Of a stretch of DNA of 64,000 nucleotides, positions 19,382 to 28,691 are shown piece by piece (the first letter of the stretch is position 1; each line of letters opens with the position of its first letter). A program made the translations under genes and the position numbers. The notes beneath the pieces are model-generated. The model searched no databases. It was given only the letters and a program-made list of their open reading frames with translations, and was not told where the DNA came from. The DNA comes from Pandoraea nosoerga (GTDB taxonomy: Bacteria; Pseudomonadota; Gammaproteobacteria; Burkholderiales; Burkholderiaceae), in contig NZ_CABPSC010000002.1 in NCBI RefSeq assembly GCF_902459585.1, positions 310,001 to 374,000 of the forward strand. The letters run 5' to 3'.

Positions 19382-20307
19382 CGCACCGTGTGGGCGAGGC
19401 CGTCGGCCAGGGGCGTCGACGGCGCCCAGCCCAGACATTCGCGGGCGGCGCGTAGATCCGGGCACCGGCGCTGCGGATCGTCCGCGGGCAGGGGCCTGAA
19501 CTCGATCGAGGTCTTGGCGCCCGTGGCGCGCAGCACTTCGCGCGCGACGTCCAGCATGGAGAGCTCGTGATCGCTGCCGAGGTTCACCGGGACCTCGGCG
19601 GCCACGTCCGATTCCATCAGCCGGACGAGGCCGTCGACCAGATCGTCCACGTAACAGAGCGCCCGGGTCTGCAGCCCGTCGCCATACACGGTCAGCGGCT
19701 CACCGCGCAGCGCCTGGGTGATGAGGTTCGATATCACGCGGCCATCGAGCGGATGCATGCGCGGCCCATAGGTATTGAAGATGCGCGCGATGCGTGTCTG
19801 CACGCCATGCTGGCGGTGATAGTTGACGAATAGCGTCTCCGCGCACCGCTTTCCTTCGTCGTAGCACGCGCGCGGGCCGATGGGGTTCACGTTGCCCCAG
19901 TACGATTCGGCCTGGGGGTGTACGCCGGGGTCTCCGTACACCTCGCTCGTCGACGCCTGCACAATGCGCGCGCCGGTCCGCTTGGCGAGGCCGAGCATGT
20001 TGATCGCGCCGTGGACGCTCGTCTTGGTGGTCTGCACGGGGTCGCGCTGATAGTGGACGGGCGAGGCGGGGCAGGCGAGGTTGTAGATCTCGTCGACCTC
20101 GACGTAGAGCGGGAACGTCACGTCGTGGCGCATCAGCTCGAAGTTGCCGGCGTCGAGCAGGTGCGCGATGTTGTCCTTTACGCCCGTATAGAAGTTATCG
20201 ACGCATAGCACGTCGTGGCCGGCGCTCACGAGCCGCTCGCACAGGTGCGAACCCAGGAACCCGGCGCCACCGGTCACCAACACACGCTTGCGGTGCAGTT
20301 CTTTCAT
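19279..20307 (-). CDS. Extended SDR, UDP-glucuronate decarboxylase (UXS)-like
   Basis: The protein has 342 residues; its start forms an ATGA overlap with the glycosyltransferase upstream. NAD motif '[16 protein letters not shown]' (12-27), '[13 protein letters not shown]', the active-site 'STSEVYGDP' and 'YDEGKRCAE' with the catalytic Tyr/Lys, then '[10 protein letters not shown]'. This series is characteristic of UXS/dTDP-glucose-dehydratase-like enzymes, and the 'ACPASP' block is typical of UXS. The product would be UDP-xylose (with UDP-4-keto-pentose as intermediate). About 30 residues beyond 'HTVRYF' are not family-like; they are encoded where the gene runs antiparallel into the TPP-enzyme gene. 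Confidence 0.82.
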   Translation of the reverse strand: MKELHRKRVLVTGGAGFLGSHLCERLVSAGHDVLCVDNFYTGVKDNIAHLLDAGNFELMRHDVTFPLYVEVDEIYNLACPASPVHYQRDPVQTTKTSVHGAINMLGLAKRTGARIVQASTSEVYGDPGVHPQAESYWGNVNPIGPRACYDEGKRCAETLFVNYHRQHGVQTRIARIFNTYGPRMHPLDGRVISNLITQALRGEPLTVYGDGLQTRALCYVDDLVDGLVRLMESDVAAEVPVNLGSDHELSMLDVAREVLRATGAKTSIEFRPLPADDPQRRCPDLRAARECLGWAPSTPLADGLAHTVRYFSQRLATLSQVSRMVARATPAASLSPRSSAPV

Positions 20308-21641
20308 CGAATGCTCTCCTTGAGCGTTGCCGTTACGGGAATCGCCGGCTTGACGGTCATGGTGCGCACCGGCGGCAGCGGGACGATCGTCGCCTTGCCG
20401 CGCTGTGTGCCGGCAAGCCTGGCGTAGACGGCGCACAGCTGTTCTGCGACGCCGCTCCATGTGAAATGCCGATTGGCGCGCCGCGCACCGGCCAGGCCGA
20501 GCCGGTGCGCGAGGCACCGGTCGTCGCGCAACTGCGCAAGACGCGCCGCGAGCGCTTCAGGGTGCTTCGGCGGCACGAGGAAGCCGGTCTCGCCGTCGAC
20601 GACCGTGGTGCGTATGCCGCCCACGTCGCTGCCGATCACCGGCGTGGCGCATGCCATCGCCTCGACCGGCGTGATGCCGAACGGCTCGTACCAGGGCGTG
20701 GTGACGAAGACGTCGGCCGCGCCGTAGAAGTCTCTTAGCGCGTCGCGGTCGCGCCGCCCGACGAAATCGACATGCTCGGCGACGCCGAGCTCGTGAGCGA
20801 GCGTCGAGAGCCGCGCCAGTTCCGCGCAACGGTCGAGATCGACACGGTAATCAGGACCGCCGACGACATGGAGCTTCACGCGCCGTCCGCAGCCCACTTC
20901 ATCGAGCATCACGCGCAGGGCGCGAATCACGTTGTCGATGCCCTTGCGCGGCACGAGCCGGCCCAGTTGCAGGATCGCGAACTCGTCGGGGTCCCAGCCC
21001 AGCGCGGCGCGGGCCTCGGCGCGAGGCACCGGATGGAACTCGCTCGCATCGAAGCCGCACGGCACGATTTCGATGCGGCGCGGATCGGCGTTGTACAGCG
21101 TGAGCAGATCGATCTTATCCTGCGGGCATTCCGCGATGATCACGTCAGCCGTTCGCACGAGCGCGTTCTCGATTTCGATGCGCTCCTCGGGGAACGTGTC
21201 GGAAGCGCCCTGGTTCTGGCGTCTCACGTGCCCGAGCGCATGAAACGTCATGACGAGCGGGATGTCGAGCACCTGACGAACGCGCATTCCCACCTGGCCC
21301 GACATGAAGAAGTTGGCATGCAGAATGTCGTAGCCTGGTTTCGTCTGCGCGCAGTGGCGCACCATGAAGTCCGCGAATTCGCCCATGTACGGCAGCAACT
21401 GCTCCTTCGGAATGTCGCGCGGCGGCCCGGCAGGCACATGGATGACCCGGATGTTGTGGCCGACTGGCACGACCGGAGGCAGCGACGGGTCGTCGCGCCG
21501 TGTGAAGACGTCCACGCGATAACCGCGCGAGACGAGCTGACGGGCGACGTTGGCGACATAGATGTTCTGGCCTCCGGCGTCGACCCCACCGATGGCGGCC
21601 AGCGGCGAAGCATGCTCGCTGATCAAGGCAATTTTTTGCAT
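20304..21641 (-). CDS. GT4 glycosyltransferase (sucrose-phosphate-synthase/MshA-like)
   Basis: The protein has 445 residues. The N-terminal motif '[20 protein letters not shown]' is the loop of GT4 enzymes such as MshA and sucrose-phosphate synthase. '[19 protein letters not shown]' and '[19 protein letters not shown]' provide the donor-binding E-x7-E. It probably uses a UDP- or GDP-sugar, possibly the UDP-pentose made by the enzyme encoded immediately downstream. It is the first gene of a two-gene transcript with a perfect sigma-54-type promoter (21699-21714). Confidence 0.85.
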   Translation of the reverse strand: MQKIALISEHASPLAAIGGVDAGGQNIYVANVARQLVSRGYRVDVFTRRDDPSLPPVVPVGHNIRVIHVPAGPPRDIPKEQLLPYMGEFADFMVRHCAQTKPGYDILHANFFMSGQVGMRVRQVLDIPLVMTFHALGHVRRQNQGASDTFPEERIEIENALVRTADVIIAECPQDKIDLLTLYNADPRRIEIVPCGFDASEFHPVPRAEARAALGWDPDEFAILQLGRLVPRKGIDNVIRALRVMLDEVGCGRRVKLHVVGGPDYRVDLDRCAELARLSTLAHELGVAEHVDFVGRRDRDALRDFYGAADVFVTTPWYEPFGITPVEAMACATPVIGSDVGGIRTTVVDGETGFLVPPKHPEALAARLAQLRDDRCLAHRLGLAGARRANRHFTWSGVAEQLCAVYARLAGTQRGKATIVPLPPVRTMTVKPAIPVTATLKESIR

Positions 21642-21698
21642 GACTTGTGACTCCGGCTGGGCGGGGAGCGCCAGACATCGGCGCAGTCATGCCTGTCG

Positions 21699-21714
21699 TG
21701 CAATTGGCGTGCCA
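21699..21714 (-). promoter_or_regulatory. Perfect sigma-54 promoter of the GT4/UXS pair
   Basis: The minus strand reads TGGCACGCCAATTGCA, identical to TGGCACG-N4-TTGCA. The -12 GC lies 58 bases before the ATG at 21641. It is the best match in the window. Confidence 0.75.
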
Positions 21715-21766
21715 ACGGGTTCCTCAAGCGCGGCGCGCCCGGGTGGGCGGTGCCGCGTGCGCGGCG

Positions 21767-21782
21767 GTGAATCGCATTTCAC
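21767..21782. promoter_or_regulatory. Possible activator site between divergent sigma-54 promoters
   Basis: GTGAATCGCATTTCAC has five-base inverted arms (GTGAA/TTCAC) around a six-base centre. It lies 53 bases upstream of one sigma-54-type promoter and about 255 upstream of the other, within the usual range for enhancer-like sites. Only one copy was noticed, so the call is tentative. Confidence 0.25.
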
Positions 21783-22036
21783 GAGGTGCAACGGTTCTCG
21801 GCGTCGTTCTCGGCGTCGTTCATTTCCTGCACGCGTTGCGCGGCGCGCCGTGCGCGTGGGCGCCGCGGGGCTACGGCAGTGCCGACCATTCTTACAAAAG
21901 GTTGGACAAAAGGTCGGAAAAAAAGGGCGAATACCAAGGCGAAAGCAAGGCGAAAGCAGGGCGAAGCCACGCCGCGACCGGCCAACACGCGCCCCTGGGC
22001 AGCCGGCGGTTTCGGGCGCGCTTGCGGCGAACCGCC

Positions 22037-22052
22037 TGGAACGCGACTTGCA
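22037..22052 (+). promoter_or_regulatory. Sigma-54 promoter of the stress cassette
   Basis: TGGAACGCGACTTGCA matches TGGCACG-N4-TTGCA except at the fourth base, with GG-N10-GC spacing. The -12 GC lies 36 bases before the ATG at 22087. Confidence 0.65.
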
Positions 22053-22086
22053 TCGATCTCTGGCACGCAGAAATCCGGAGGCCAGC

Positions 22087-22368
22087 ATGAATATCGTCAC
22101 ACCCGCACCCCCCACGCTTCGTCGGCTCGCACCCGCCGTGGTCGTTCCGCCCGGAACGTGGGATTCGCATACGCCCCCTTACATGCCTTACACGCCTTAC
22201 ATGCCTCACCTTCCCCATGCCCCTTTGAAAACGCCTTTCGTCGTCCCCGAGGGCGACGATTCCGACCGCCCGTGCCTGCCGCTGCAATGCGGCGCGGCCA
22301 CGCCAGGCGCGCCGGGCGCGCAACGCAACCCCCGAGGCCGCAACGAGGGCAGCGGCGGCCGCCACTGA
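22087..22368 (+). CDS. Small proline/tyrosine-rich protein of unknown function
   Basis: The protein has 93 residues. The ATG follows 'ccggaggccagc', a good ribosome binding site, and sits 36 bases after the -12 element of a sigma-54-type promoter. The middle has a short repeat ('PPYMPYTPYMPHLPH') encoded by near-identical 'tacatgcct/tacacgcct' triplets, and the tail is rich in Gly, Arg and Asn. No signal peptide or membrane helix is visible and I recognise no family. It leads the stress cassette; the SDR start follows 41 bases after its stop. It may be a real small gene or only a translated leader. Confidence 0.5.
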   Translation: MNIVTPAPPTLRRLAPAVVVPPGTWDSHTPPYMPYTPYMPHLPHAPLKTPFVVPEGDDSDRPCLPLQCGAATPGAPGAQRNPRGRNEGSGGRH

Positions 22369-22409
22369 GCCGCGCGCCTGTGGCTCGCACTCGACAAGGA
22401 GTCTCGTCC

Positions 22410-23441
22410 ATGAGCTATAGATTGAAGCCGCTGTCCGAGCAGGTCATCGTCCTTACGGGCGCCACGAGCGGCGTCGGCCTCGTGACGGCCCGCAAGGCCG
22501 CCAGGCGCGGCGCGAAACTCGTGCTCGTCGCCCGCAACCAGGTCGCGCTCGAACAACTCTGCGAGGAAATTCGCGAGCAGGGCGGCCAGGCCATTCCGGT
22601 GACCGCGGACGTCTGCGACGCCGAGCAAATGCGCAACGTGGCCGTCAAGGCCATCGAAGCGTTCGGCGAGTTCGACACCTGGGTAAACAACGCGGGCGTG
22701 TCGATATTCGGCGCGGCCTCGGACGTCCCGCTCGAAGACCAGCGCAAACTTTTCGACACCAACTATTGGGGCGTCGTGCACGGATCGCTCGTGGCCGCCG
22801 AATACCTGCGCGGCAAACAGGACGGCCTGGGCGGCGCCATCATCAACATGGGCAGCGAGGCGTCCGACGCGCCGATCGCGCTCCAGGCCGCCTACGTCGC
22901 GTCCAAGCACGCCGTGAAAGGCTTCACCGACTCGCTGCGGCTGGAACTCGAATCCGTGCAGGCTCCGGTGAGCGTCACGCTGATCAAGCCGGCCGCGCTC
23001 GACACGATGTTCGTCAAGCACGCGAAGAATTACCTCGACGTCGAGCCGAAACTTCCGCCGCCCATCTACGATCCGGAGCTCGCGGCCGACGCCATTCTCC
23101 ACGCCGCCGCGCATCCGCACCGCGACCTGTTCGTCGGCGCGGCGGCGAAAGTCATGTCGTCGAGCGCATATCACATGCCCGGCCTCTTCGACCGGATGGC
23201 GTCGAACCTGTTCTCGCGCTCTCAGCGCACCGACAAGCCGCCGCGGCCGCGCGAGGAAAACGCGCTGCACGAGCCTGGCCGCGACATGCAGGAGCGCGCC
23301 GGCATGGAAGGCGTGGTGTTCCGAAGCTGCCCGTACACGGCGATGGCAAAGCGGCCCCGGCTCTCCGGCGCGCTCGCCGTCGGCGCGACGGTGATCGCCT
23401 ATGCAGCGCTCTCGCGAATGCGCAAGCCGGCAGCTCACTGA
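22410..23441 (+). CDS. SDR family oxidoreductase with C-terminal hydrophobic tail
   Basis: The protein has 343 residues with 'acaaggag' before the ATG. NAD(P) motif 'LTGATSGVGLVTARKA', 'NNAG' and the catalytic 'YVASK' lie in the expected places. After the catalytic domain come about 90 extra residues ending in a hydrophobic stretch ('LSGALAVGATVIAYAAL') that probably tethers it to the membrane. SDRs of this type are found in stress and stationary-phase cassettes together with catalase and DUF2795/DUF4142 proteins. Substrate unknown. Confidence 0.85.
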   Translation: MSYRLKPLSEQVIVLTGATSGVGLVTARKAARRGAKLVLVARNQVALEQLCEEIREQGGQAIPVTADVCDAEQMRNVAVKAIEAFGEFDTWVNNAGVSIFGAASDVPLEDQRKLFDTNYWGVVHGSLVAAEYLRGKQDGLGGAIINMGSEASDAPIALQAAYVASKHAVKGFTDSLRLELESVQAPVSVTLIKPAALDTMFVKHAKNYLDVEPKLPPPIYDPELAADAILHAAAHPHRDLFVGAAAKVMSSSAYHMPGLFDRMASNLFSRSQRTDKPPRPREENALHEPGRDMQERAGMEGVVFRSCPYTAMAKRPRLSGALAVGATVIAYAALSRMRKPAAH

Positions 23442-23509
23442 TAGTGCTGCCCCTCGTCAACCGTCGATTGTCAATCGTCAACCCGTCAACCGTTTTGGAG
23501 CGAAAGACC

Positions 23510-23809
23510 ATGGCATCTCATCACCCGCAACACACCGGCCACGAAATGAGCCGCACCCGTTCGCACGAAGGCGACCGTGCCAATCGCGACAAGGGCGGAC
23601 ACCAGACGGGGCACAACCAGCCGCCGAGCCCGGTCGACGTGCAAAAGGCGCTCAAGGGCGTGGACTATCCGTGCAGCAAGGCCGAACTGCTGGCGTGCGC
23701 GCGCGACCAGCACGCCGAGCGCAAGATTCTCGACACCCTCGAGCACATCCCCGACATCGAATACAAGACGCCGGCATCGGTGTCCAAGGAGCTCGGCAAG
23801 TTGATGTAA
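23510..23809 (+). CDS. DUF2795 domain protein
   Basis: The protein has 99 residues. The first half is hydrophilic and histidine-rich ('HHPQHTGHEMSR'). The second half, from 'SPVDVQKALKGVDYPCSKAE', is a DUF2795 domain, a small helical family common in actinobacteria and proteobacterial stress clusters. 'LLACARDQHAERKILDTLE' and 'IPDIEYKTPASVSKEL' complete it. Function unknown; a regulatory or protein-binding role is only a suggestion. Cytoplasmic, in the stress cassette. Confidence 0.75.
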   Translation: MASHHPQHTGHEMSRTRSHEGDRANRDKGGHQTGHNQPPSPVDVQKALKGVDYPCSKAELLACARDQHAERKILDTLEHIPDIEYKTPASVSKELGKLM

Positions 23810-23846
23810 CGGCCGTACCGAGCGCGCAGTACCACGGAGGCACGTC

Positions 23847-24413
23847 ATGGCAACGATCGTGGCAGGACGCTTCGACACCTTCGAGCAGGCGAGTGAAGTC
23901 GCGCGCCGCCTATACGCGCGGCGCTTCAGGACCGATGACGTGTCGATCTTCTTCCTCAACCCCGCGGGACAGCACGCCCGTTTTCCCATCGGCGGCGATG
24001 TGCACGCCGACCCCGGCGCCCGACGCGGCGGCTCCGGCGCGGTCCTCGGACTGTCCGCCGGCCTGATCGTCGGCGGCGTGATCGGCGTGGCCGTCTATTG
24101 GTACGGGCTGCAGTGGTGGCCCATACCGCTCATTGGCGCGCTCGTCGGCGCCTACCTCGGCGCGCTGGCCGGCGCGCTCTCGCGCATGCGTAATCGCCGC
24201 GCGCAGGCGCAAACCTACGACGCCCGAGACGCCGGGGTCATCGTCGCCGCGCACGTCACGGCGCAGACGGCCGACATGGCGATGTCCGTGCTGCGCGATG
24301 CCGGCGCCGACGATCTCCAGCGCACGGAGGGCGTCTGGGAAGACGGCGAATGGCGCGATTTTTCGCCGCTTGCGCCCCCGCAACCCGCAACGACACAGGA
24401 GTCTCACTCATGA
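23847..24413 (+). CDS. Glycine-rich membrane protein, general-stress-like
   Basis: The protein has 188 residues; the ATG follows 'acggaggcacgtc'. The N-terminal part ('VAGRFDTFEQASEVARRL') resembles the small alpha/beta domain of bacterial general-stress proteins. Residues 65-113 form two membrane helices rich in Gly and Ala ('SAGLIVGGVIGVAVYWY', 'LIGALVGAYLGALAGAL'). The C-terminal third ('VIVAAHV', 'VLRDAGADDLQRTEG') looks like a second copy of the same soluble fold. The stop overlaps the next start (ATGA). Probably an inner-membrane stress protein. Confidence 0.7.
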   Translation: MATIVAGRFDTFEQASEVARRLYARRFRTDDVSIFFLNPAGQHARFPIGGDVHADPGARRGGSGAVLGLSAGLIVGGVIGVAVYWYGLQWWPIPLIGALVGAYLGALAGALSRMRNRRAQAQTYDARDAGVIVAAHVTAQTADMAMSVLRDAGADDLQRTEGVWEDGEWRDFSPLAPPQPATTQESHS

Positions 24414-25273
24414 CAGGTCAGAAGCCCAACACCCCGCCGCCGCAAACGCAGAATCAGCAGCCCGGCGTAGAGGCCGAGATGCATCCTAAGCCCCAGGATA
24501 CGTCCAAGGAGTACGTCGGCAGCGGCAAGCTCGTGGACCGCGTGGCCATCGTGACCGGCGGCGACAGCGGTATCGGGCGCGCCGTGGCGGTGGCCTTCGC
24601 CAAGGAGGGCGCCGACGTGGCCATCGTCTACCTCAAGGAATCGGAAGATGCCAACACGACCCGCGAGCTCATCGAGCAGGCCGGTCGCAAGTGCCTGACG
24701 ATCGAGGCGGATATCGGCGAGCGTGAGCAGGCGCGTCAAGCGGTCGACAAGGTGGTGAGGACGTGGGGGCGCCTCGACGTGCTCGTCAACAACGCCGGCG
24801 AGCAGCATGTGTGCGAGAGCCTCTCGGAAATTTCAGAGGAACAGTTGCGCAGGACCTTCCAGACCAACGTGTTCGGGATGTTCTTCATGACGCAGGCCGC
24901 GCTGGTGCACATGAAGAGCGGCGCGCGCATCGTCAATACGGCGTCGGTCACGGCCTATCAGGGCAACCCGGTGCTGCTCGACTATTCGGCGAGCAAGGGC
25001 GCGATCGTCTCGTTCACGCGTGCGCTGGCGGCCAACCTCGCGCCAGACGGCATCTACGTGAATGCGGTTGCGCCGGGGCCGATCTGGACGCCGCTGATCC
25101 CGTCGACGTTCAGCGCCGATCAGGTGGCAAAGTTCGGCGCCAACACACCGCTCAAGCGCCCGGGTCAGCCCGACGAGCTGGCGGCGTGCTACGTGCTGCT
25201 CGCCTGCCGCGACGGCAGCTACATGACAGGGCAGACCCTGCACCCGAACGGTGGCACCGCCGTCGGCGGCTGA
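24410..25273 (+). CDS. SDR family oxidoreductase (YhdF/YghA-like)
   Basis: The protein has 287 residues, starting at an ATGA overlap with the membrane-protein gene. A polar, proline- and glutamine-rich N-terminal stretch of about 45 residues precedes 'VAIVTGGDSGIGRAVAVAFA'. 'NNAGEQH', a serine in 'ARIVNTASVTAY' and 'YSASKGAI' complete the catalytic set; 'VAPGPIWTPLIP' is the usual C-terminal block. This is the type known from Bacillus GS39/YhdF and enterobacterial YghA, associated with general stress. Substrate unknown. Confidence 0.88.
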   Translation: MTGQKPNTPPPQTQNQQPGVEAEMHPKPQDTSKEYVGSGKLVDRVAIVTGGDSGIGRAVAVAFAKEGADVAIVYLKESEDANTTRELIEQAGRKCLTIEADIGEREQARQAVDKVVRTWGRLDVLVNNAGEQHVCESLSEISEEQLRRTFQTNVFGMFFMTQAALVHMKSGARIVNTASVTAYQGNPVLLDYSASKGAIVSFTRALAANLAPDGIYVNAVAPGPIWTPLIPSTFSADQVAKFGANTPLKRPGQPDELAACYVLLACRDGSYMTGQTLHPNGGTAVGG

Positions 25274-25304
25274 GCACGGTCCTCAACGACTCAGGAGACT
25301 CGCC

Positions 25305-25934
25305 ATGAAACTCACACATCGCAGTCAGGGGCGCTTCCAACGCCGCCTGTACGGGCTGATGGCCGAGCTGGCGCTGGTTGCGCCGGCGATGGCGATCGCC
25401 CAGACGCCACTCACGCCCCACGAGGCGACGCCAGGTGGCGCCGACATGGTCGATCCGGGCAAGCCGCGCGACTCCGGCCTCATGGCACATCCGCCCGGCG
25501 GCGCCGACGCCGCCTTCGTCAACGCGGCCGAGCGCTCGGGCATGCTCGAAGTGCAGGCGAGCCAGTTGGCGCTGGAGCGCTCTGCGAACACTGAGGTCAA
25601 GAACTTCGCGCGTCAGATGGTGGCGGATCACACGAAGGCGGCGAGCGAGCTGCAACAGATCGCCGCGCGCAAGAACATTCGCACACCGGCCACCTCGGAA
25701 GTCGACCCCGAGCTGCAGGCGCTCAAGTCGCGCCAGGGTCACGACTTCGACGTCGCCTACGTGGCCACCGCCGGCCCGGCGGCGCACGAGCAGGCCGTGC
25801 AGTTGTTCCAGCGCGAGGCGAAATCGGGACAAGACCCCGAGCTCAAGGCCTTTGCGCGCAGCACGCTGCCGACGCTGGAGCACCACCTGACGATGGCGCG
25901 CAAGCTCGCGACGTCTCTCGCCAATACGAGATGA
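25305..25934 (+). CDS. DUF4142 exported protein
   Basis: The protein has 209 residues; the ATG follows 'caggag'. A likely signal peptide ends near 'APAMAIAQ' (about residue 28). The mature protein has the DUF4142 (ferritin-like helical bundle) pattern: 'DAAFVNAAERSGMLEVQAS', 'KNFARQMVADHTKAASEL', 'LFQREAKSGQDPELKAFA' and 'TLPTLEHHLTMA'. Such periplasmic proteins are widespread and mostly uncharacterised. Its stop codon lies inside the 12-bp repeat array that follows. Confidence 0.85.
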   Translation: MKLTHRSQGRFQRRLYGLMAELALVAPAMAIAQTPLTPHEATPGGADMVDPGKPRDSGLMAHPPGGADAAFVNAAERSGMLEVQASQLALERSANTEVKNFARQMVADHTKAASELQQIAARKNIRTPATSEVDPELQALKSRQGHDFDVAYVATAGPAAHEQAVQLFQREAKSGQDPELKAFARSTLPTLEHHLTMARKLATSLANTR

Positions 25935-25975
25935 CTTGCGAGATGACTTGCGAGATGACTTGCGAGATGACTTCG
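25928..25975. repeat. 12-bp tandem repeat, four units
   Basis: Three copies of gagatgacttgc and a fourth ending in cg lie head to tail. The first copy supplies the stop codon (TGA at 25932-25934) of the DUF4142 gene, and the array ends 33 bases before the catalase start. Each copy carries another TGA in the same frame. Confidence 0.9.
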
Positions 25976-26008
25976 AAGCGACCGACGGCCGACTGACAGG
26001 AGAACCTC

Positions 26009-28432
26009 ATGCCCCGCCGCAAAACGCCGCAGTCCGGCGCCCCCTCCACCCGCGATAGCGGGGCGACGCCCTTCGCTGCCGAAAGCGCTTTCCGCCAATC
26101 GAGCGGCGGGCCGGCTGGCGCGCCGCATGCCAGGATCGACGACGCGGGCGTTGCGCGAACGCGCGAAGTCGGACAGACCGTCGACGGCATGCCATACAAC
26201 GCCGGGAAGGCATCGGAGTACGGTCCCGATGCCGCGACGCCGGCGCTCGGGCAGACGTCGAAGTCGCCGTCACCGCTCGCGCGCGCCAGCACAGTGCGCG
26301 AGCGCAACGACACGCCGAAGACCGGCGGTCCCGCCGCTCCCGGGCTCAACGCCGTCACCGGCGACCTGTCGCGGGTGCGCGCCGACGCCGAAGGCACGCC
26401 GCTCACTACGAATCAGGGCGTGCCCGTCGCAGACAACCAGAACTCGCTCGTGGGCGGCATGCGCGGCCCGGCGCTGCTCAAGGACTTCGTGCTACGCGAG
26501 AAAATCACGCATTTCGATCATGAGCGCATTCCCGAGCGCGTGGTGCATGCTCGCGGGTCGGCCGCACACGGCTACTTCGAGGCTTACGATGCGTTGGGCG
26601 AATTGACGTGCGCCGCGCCGTTCGCCGAGGCCGGCAAGCGCACGCCTGTCTTCGTGCGGTTTTCGACCGTCGCCGGCGAGCGCGGCTCCAAGGACACGGC
26701 GCGCGACGTGCGCGGCTTCGCGGTGAAGTTCTACACGGACCAGGGCAACTGGGATCTCGTGGGCAATAACATGCCGGTGTTCTTCATTCAGGACGCCATG
26801 AAGTTTCCCGATCTCGTCCACGCCGTCAAGCCGGAGCCGCATCACGCCATGCCGCAGGCCGCGTCGGCGCACGACACGTTCTACGACTTCATCTCGCTCA
26901 CGCCCGAGTCGACTCACATGATGATGTGGCTCATGTCGGACCGGGCGATTCCGCGCAGCTTTCGCATGATGCAGGGCTTCGGCGTGCACACGTACCGCTT
27001 CGTCAATGCGAGCGGCGTGTCGAAACTCGTCAAATTCCACTGGACGCCGCGCCTTGGCACGCATTCGCTCGTCTGGGACGAAGCGGTGAAGATCGCCGGC
27101 GCCGACCCCGACTTTCACCGGCGCGATCTGTGGGAAGCGATCGAGAACGGCGCGTATCCCGAGTGGGAACTGGGCGTGCAGATCTTCACCGAAGCGCAGG
27201 CCGATACGTTCAGCTTCGACGTGCTCGACCCGACGAAGATCGTGCCGGAGGAGATGATCCCGGTCACGCCGATCGGCCGCATGGTACTCGAGCGCAATCC
27301 GGATAACTTCTTCGCCGAGACAGAACAGGTGGCGTTCTGCGTCGCCAACGTGGTGCCCGGCATCGATTTCACCAATGACCCGCTGCTCGCCGGGCGAATT
27401 CACTCTTACGTCGACACGCAGCTCACCCGGCTGGGAGGACCGAACTTCCACGAGCTGCCCATCAACGCGCCGCTTGCCCCCGTGCAGAATCACCAGCGCG
27501 ATGGCATGCATCGACAGACCGTACATCGCGCCCGCGTCGCCTACGATCCCAATTCCATGGGCGGCGGCTGTCCGTTTCAGGCGGGCTCGGGCGGCTACAT
27601 TCCGTTTCCGGAACCGGTGCCGGAGCGCGGTGTGGAGATGCGCGGCAAGCCGGCCAGATTCGCCGAGCACTTCCAGCAGGCGACGCTGTTCTACGAGAGC
27701 CAGTCGCCGGCAGAACAGCGCCACATCATCGACGCTTATCGCTTCGAGCTGAGCCACGTGAGCGTGCCCGGCATCCGGCGGCGCATGCTCTCGATGCTGC
27801 GCAACGTGTCCGAACCGATGGCGGCGGCGATTGCGGCGGGGCTCGGCATGCCGTTGCCCGACCCGATGCCGCCCGCAGCCGTCGCGCCGGCCGCGCCGGA
27901 AGTCGATCGATCGCCGGCGCTGTCGATGCAAGCGCACCCCGGCGACGGGGGGATCGCTTCGCGCAAGATCGCCGTGCTCGTCACCGACGGCACGCACGCC
28001 GAGGTCGTCAAGGTCGTGACTCGCACCCTGTTGGCACAGCAAGCGGATGTGCGCCTCGTGGGCGAGCACGTCGGGCTGTGTGCCGCCGCCGACGGCGAAG
28101 CGCTCGATGCGGACGCCGCGCTCGACAGCCACCCCGGGTTCCTTTTCGACGCCGTCGTCGTCCCGCCGGGCGAGCCTGCCGTGGACAGGCTGTGCGCCAA
28201 CGGCCATGCGCTGGAGTTCGTGCGCCACCAGTTCAGGCACTGCAAGACGTTGCTCGCCATCGGCGAAGGACGCCGGTTGCTCGACGCCGCCGGCGTGATG
28301 CCCGACGACGGCGACACCGGGGTTCGTTACACCGCGACGCCCGACCCGGCGACGCTCGAGACGTTCATCGCTGCCGTTGCCATGCACCGGCATTATGGAC
28401 GCGAGGAGAGCGCCGCGTGGCGTTCGGTCTGA
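26009..28432 (+). CDS. katE: Large-subunit monofunctional catalase (HPII type)
   Basis: The protein has 807 residues, somewhat longer than E. coli HPII; the start follows 'gacaggagaacctc'. The first 110 residues are a poorly conserved, polar extension. The catalase core has the active-site His180 in '[15 protein letters not shown]', the distal Asn in '[10 protein letters not shown]' and the haem-ligand Tyr467 in '[12 protein letters not shown]'. From about residue 650 a flavodoxin/PfpI-like domain follows ('[18 protein letters not shown]'), the hallmark of clade 2 large catalases. It decomposes hydrogen peroxide in the cytoplasm and is the main protective enzyme of the cassette. Confidence 0.95.
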   Translation: MPRRKTPQSGAPSTRDSGATPFAAESAFRQSSGGPAGAPHARIDDAGVARTREVGQTVDGMPYNAGKASEYGPDAATPALGQTSKSPSPLARASTVRERNDTPKTGGPAAPGLNAVTGDLSRVRADAEGTPLTTNQGVPVADNQNSLVGGMRGPALLKDFVLREKITHFDHERIPERVVHARGSAAHGYFEAYDALGELTCAAPFAEAGKRTPVFVRFSTVAGERGSKDTARDVRGFAVKFYTDQGNWDLVGNNMPVFFIQDAMKFPDLVHAVKPEPHHAMPQAASAHDTFYDFISLTPESTHMMMWLMSDRAIPRSFRMMQGFGVHTYRFVNASGVSKLVKFHWTPRLGTHSLVWDEAVKIAGADPDFHRRDLWEAIENGAYPEWELGVQIFTEAQADTFSFDVLDPTKIVPEEMIPVTPIGRMVLERNPDNFFAETEQVAFCVANVVPGIDFTNDPLLAGRIHSYVDTQLTRLGGPNFHELPINAPLAPVQNHQRDGMHRQTVHRARVAYDPNSMGGGCPFQAGSGGYIPFPEPVPERGVEMRGKPARFAEHFQQATLFYESQSPAEQRHIIDAYRFELSHVSVPGIRRRMLSMLRNVSEPMAAAIAAGLGMPLPDPMPPAAVAPAAPEVDRSPALSMQAHPGDGGIASRKIAVLVTDGTHAEVVKVVTRTLLAQQADVRLVGEHVGLCAAADGEALDADAALDSHPGFLFDAVVVPPGEPAVDRLCANGHALEFVRHQFRHCKTLLAIGEGRRLLDAAGVMPDDGDTGVRYTATPDPATLETFIAAVAMHRHYGREESAAWRSV

Positions 28433-28433
28433 C

Positions 28434-28655
28434 ATGGCAGCCGTCCTCACCTTTCGTTACCGGGCCTTCAGCGTCATTTGCTCGGCGCTGCCCCACCCGG
28501 CAGGCGGCTTCACGGGCAAGGCCACCGTACAGACCAGCGATGGCCTGATTCACCACCATCAGGTCGAGACGTTGAAAGACGACATCCACGAACAGGAGCA
28601 GGCGGCGCTCGACGAGGCGTCGCGCATCGCGCGGGAGTGGATCGACAGTCAATAG
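28434..28655 (+). CDS. Small protein of unknown function downstream of catalase
   Basis: The protein has 73 residues and starts two bases after the catalase stop, so it is probably translated from the same message. It has a beta-rich first half ('AVLTFRYRAFSVICSALPHP'), a polar centre with three histidines ('GLIHHHQVE') and an amphipathic helix at the end. No signal peptide or membrane helix. I do not recognise a family. The convergent treY gene ends 36 bases further on. Confidence 0.6.
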   Translation: MAAVLTFRYRAFSVICSALPHPAGGFTGKATVQTSDGLIHHHQVETLKDDIHEQEQAALDEASRIAREWIDSQ

Positions 28656-28691
28656 CCGGGGCGAGGGCCCGCGGGCCGCGGGATCCGTCGC

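Larger units (their letters stand above)
21642..22086. other. Divergent control region between the glycan and stress units
   Basis: This 445-base stretch holds no supported gene. It carries two divergent sigma-54-type promoters (21699-21714 minus, 22037-22052 plus), a palindrome-like GTGAATCGCATTTCAC at 21767-21782, a doubled 'ctcggcgtcgtt' near 21795-21820 and a purine-rich tract around 21895-21965. Confidence 0.6.

Noticed and set aside
22066-22081. TGGCACGCAGAAATCC as a second sigma-54 site near 22060-22080
   Set aside because: The -24 half is perfect, but the -12 GC is missing at the required distance.
26492-28450. Minus-strand open frame (652 codons) opposite the catalase
   Set aside because: The catalase on the other strand is complete; this frame has no family-like sequence.
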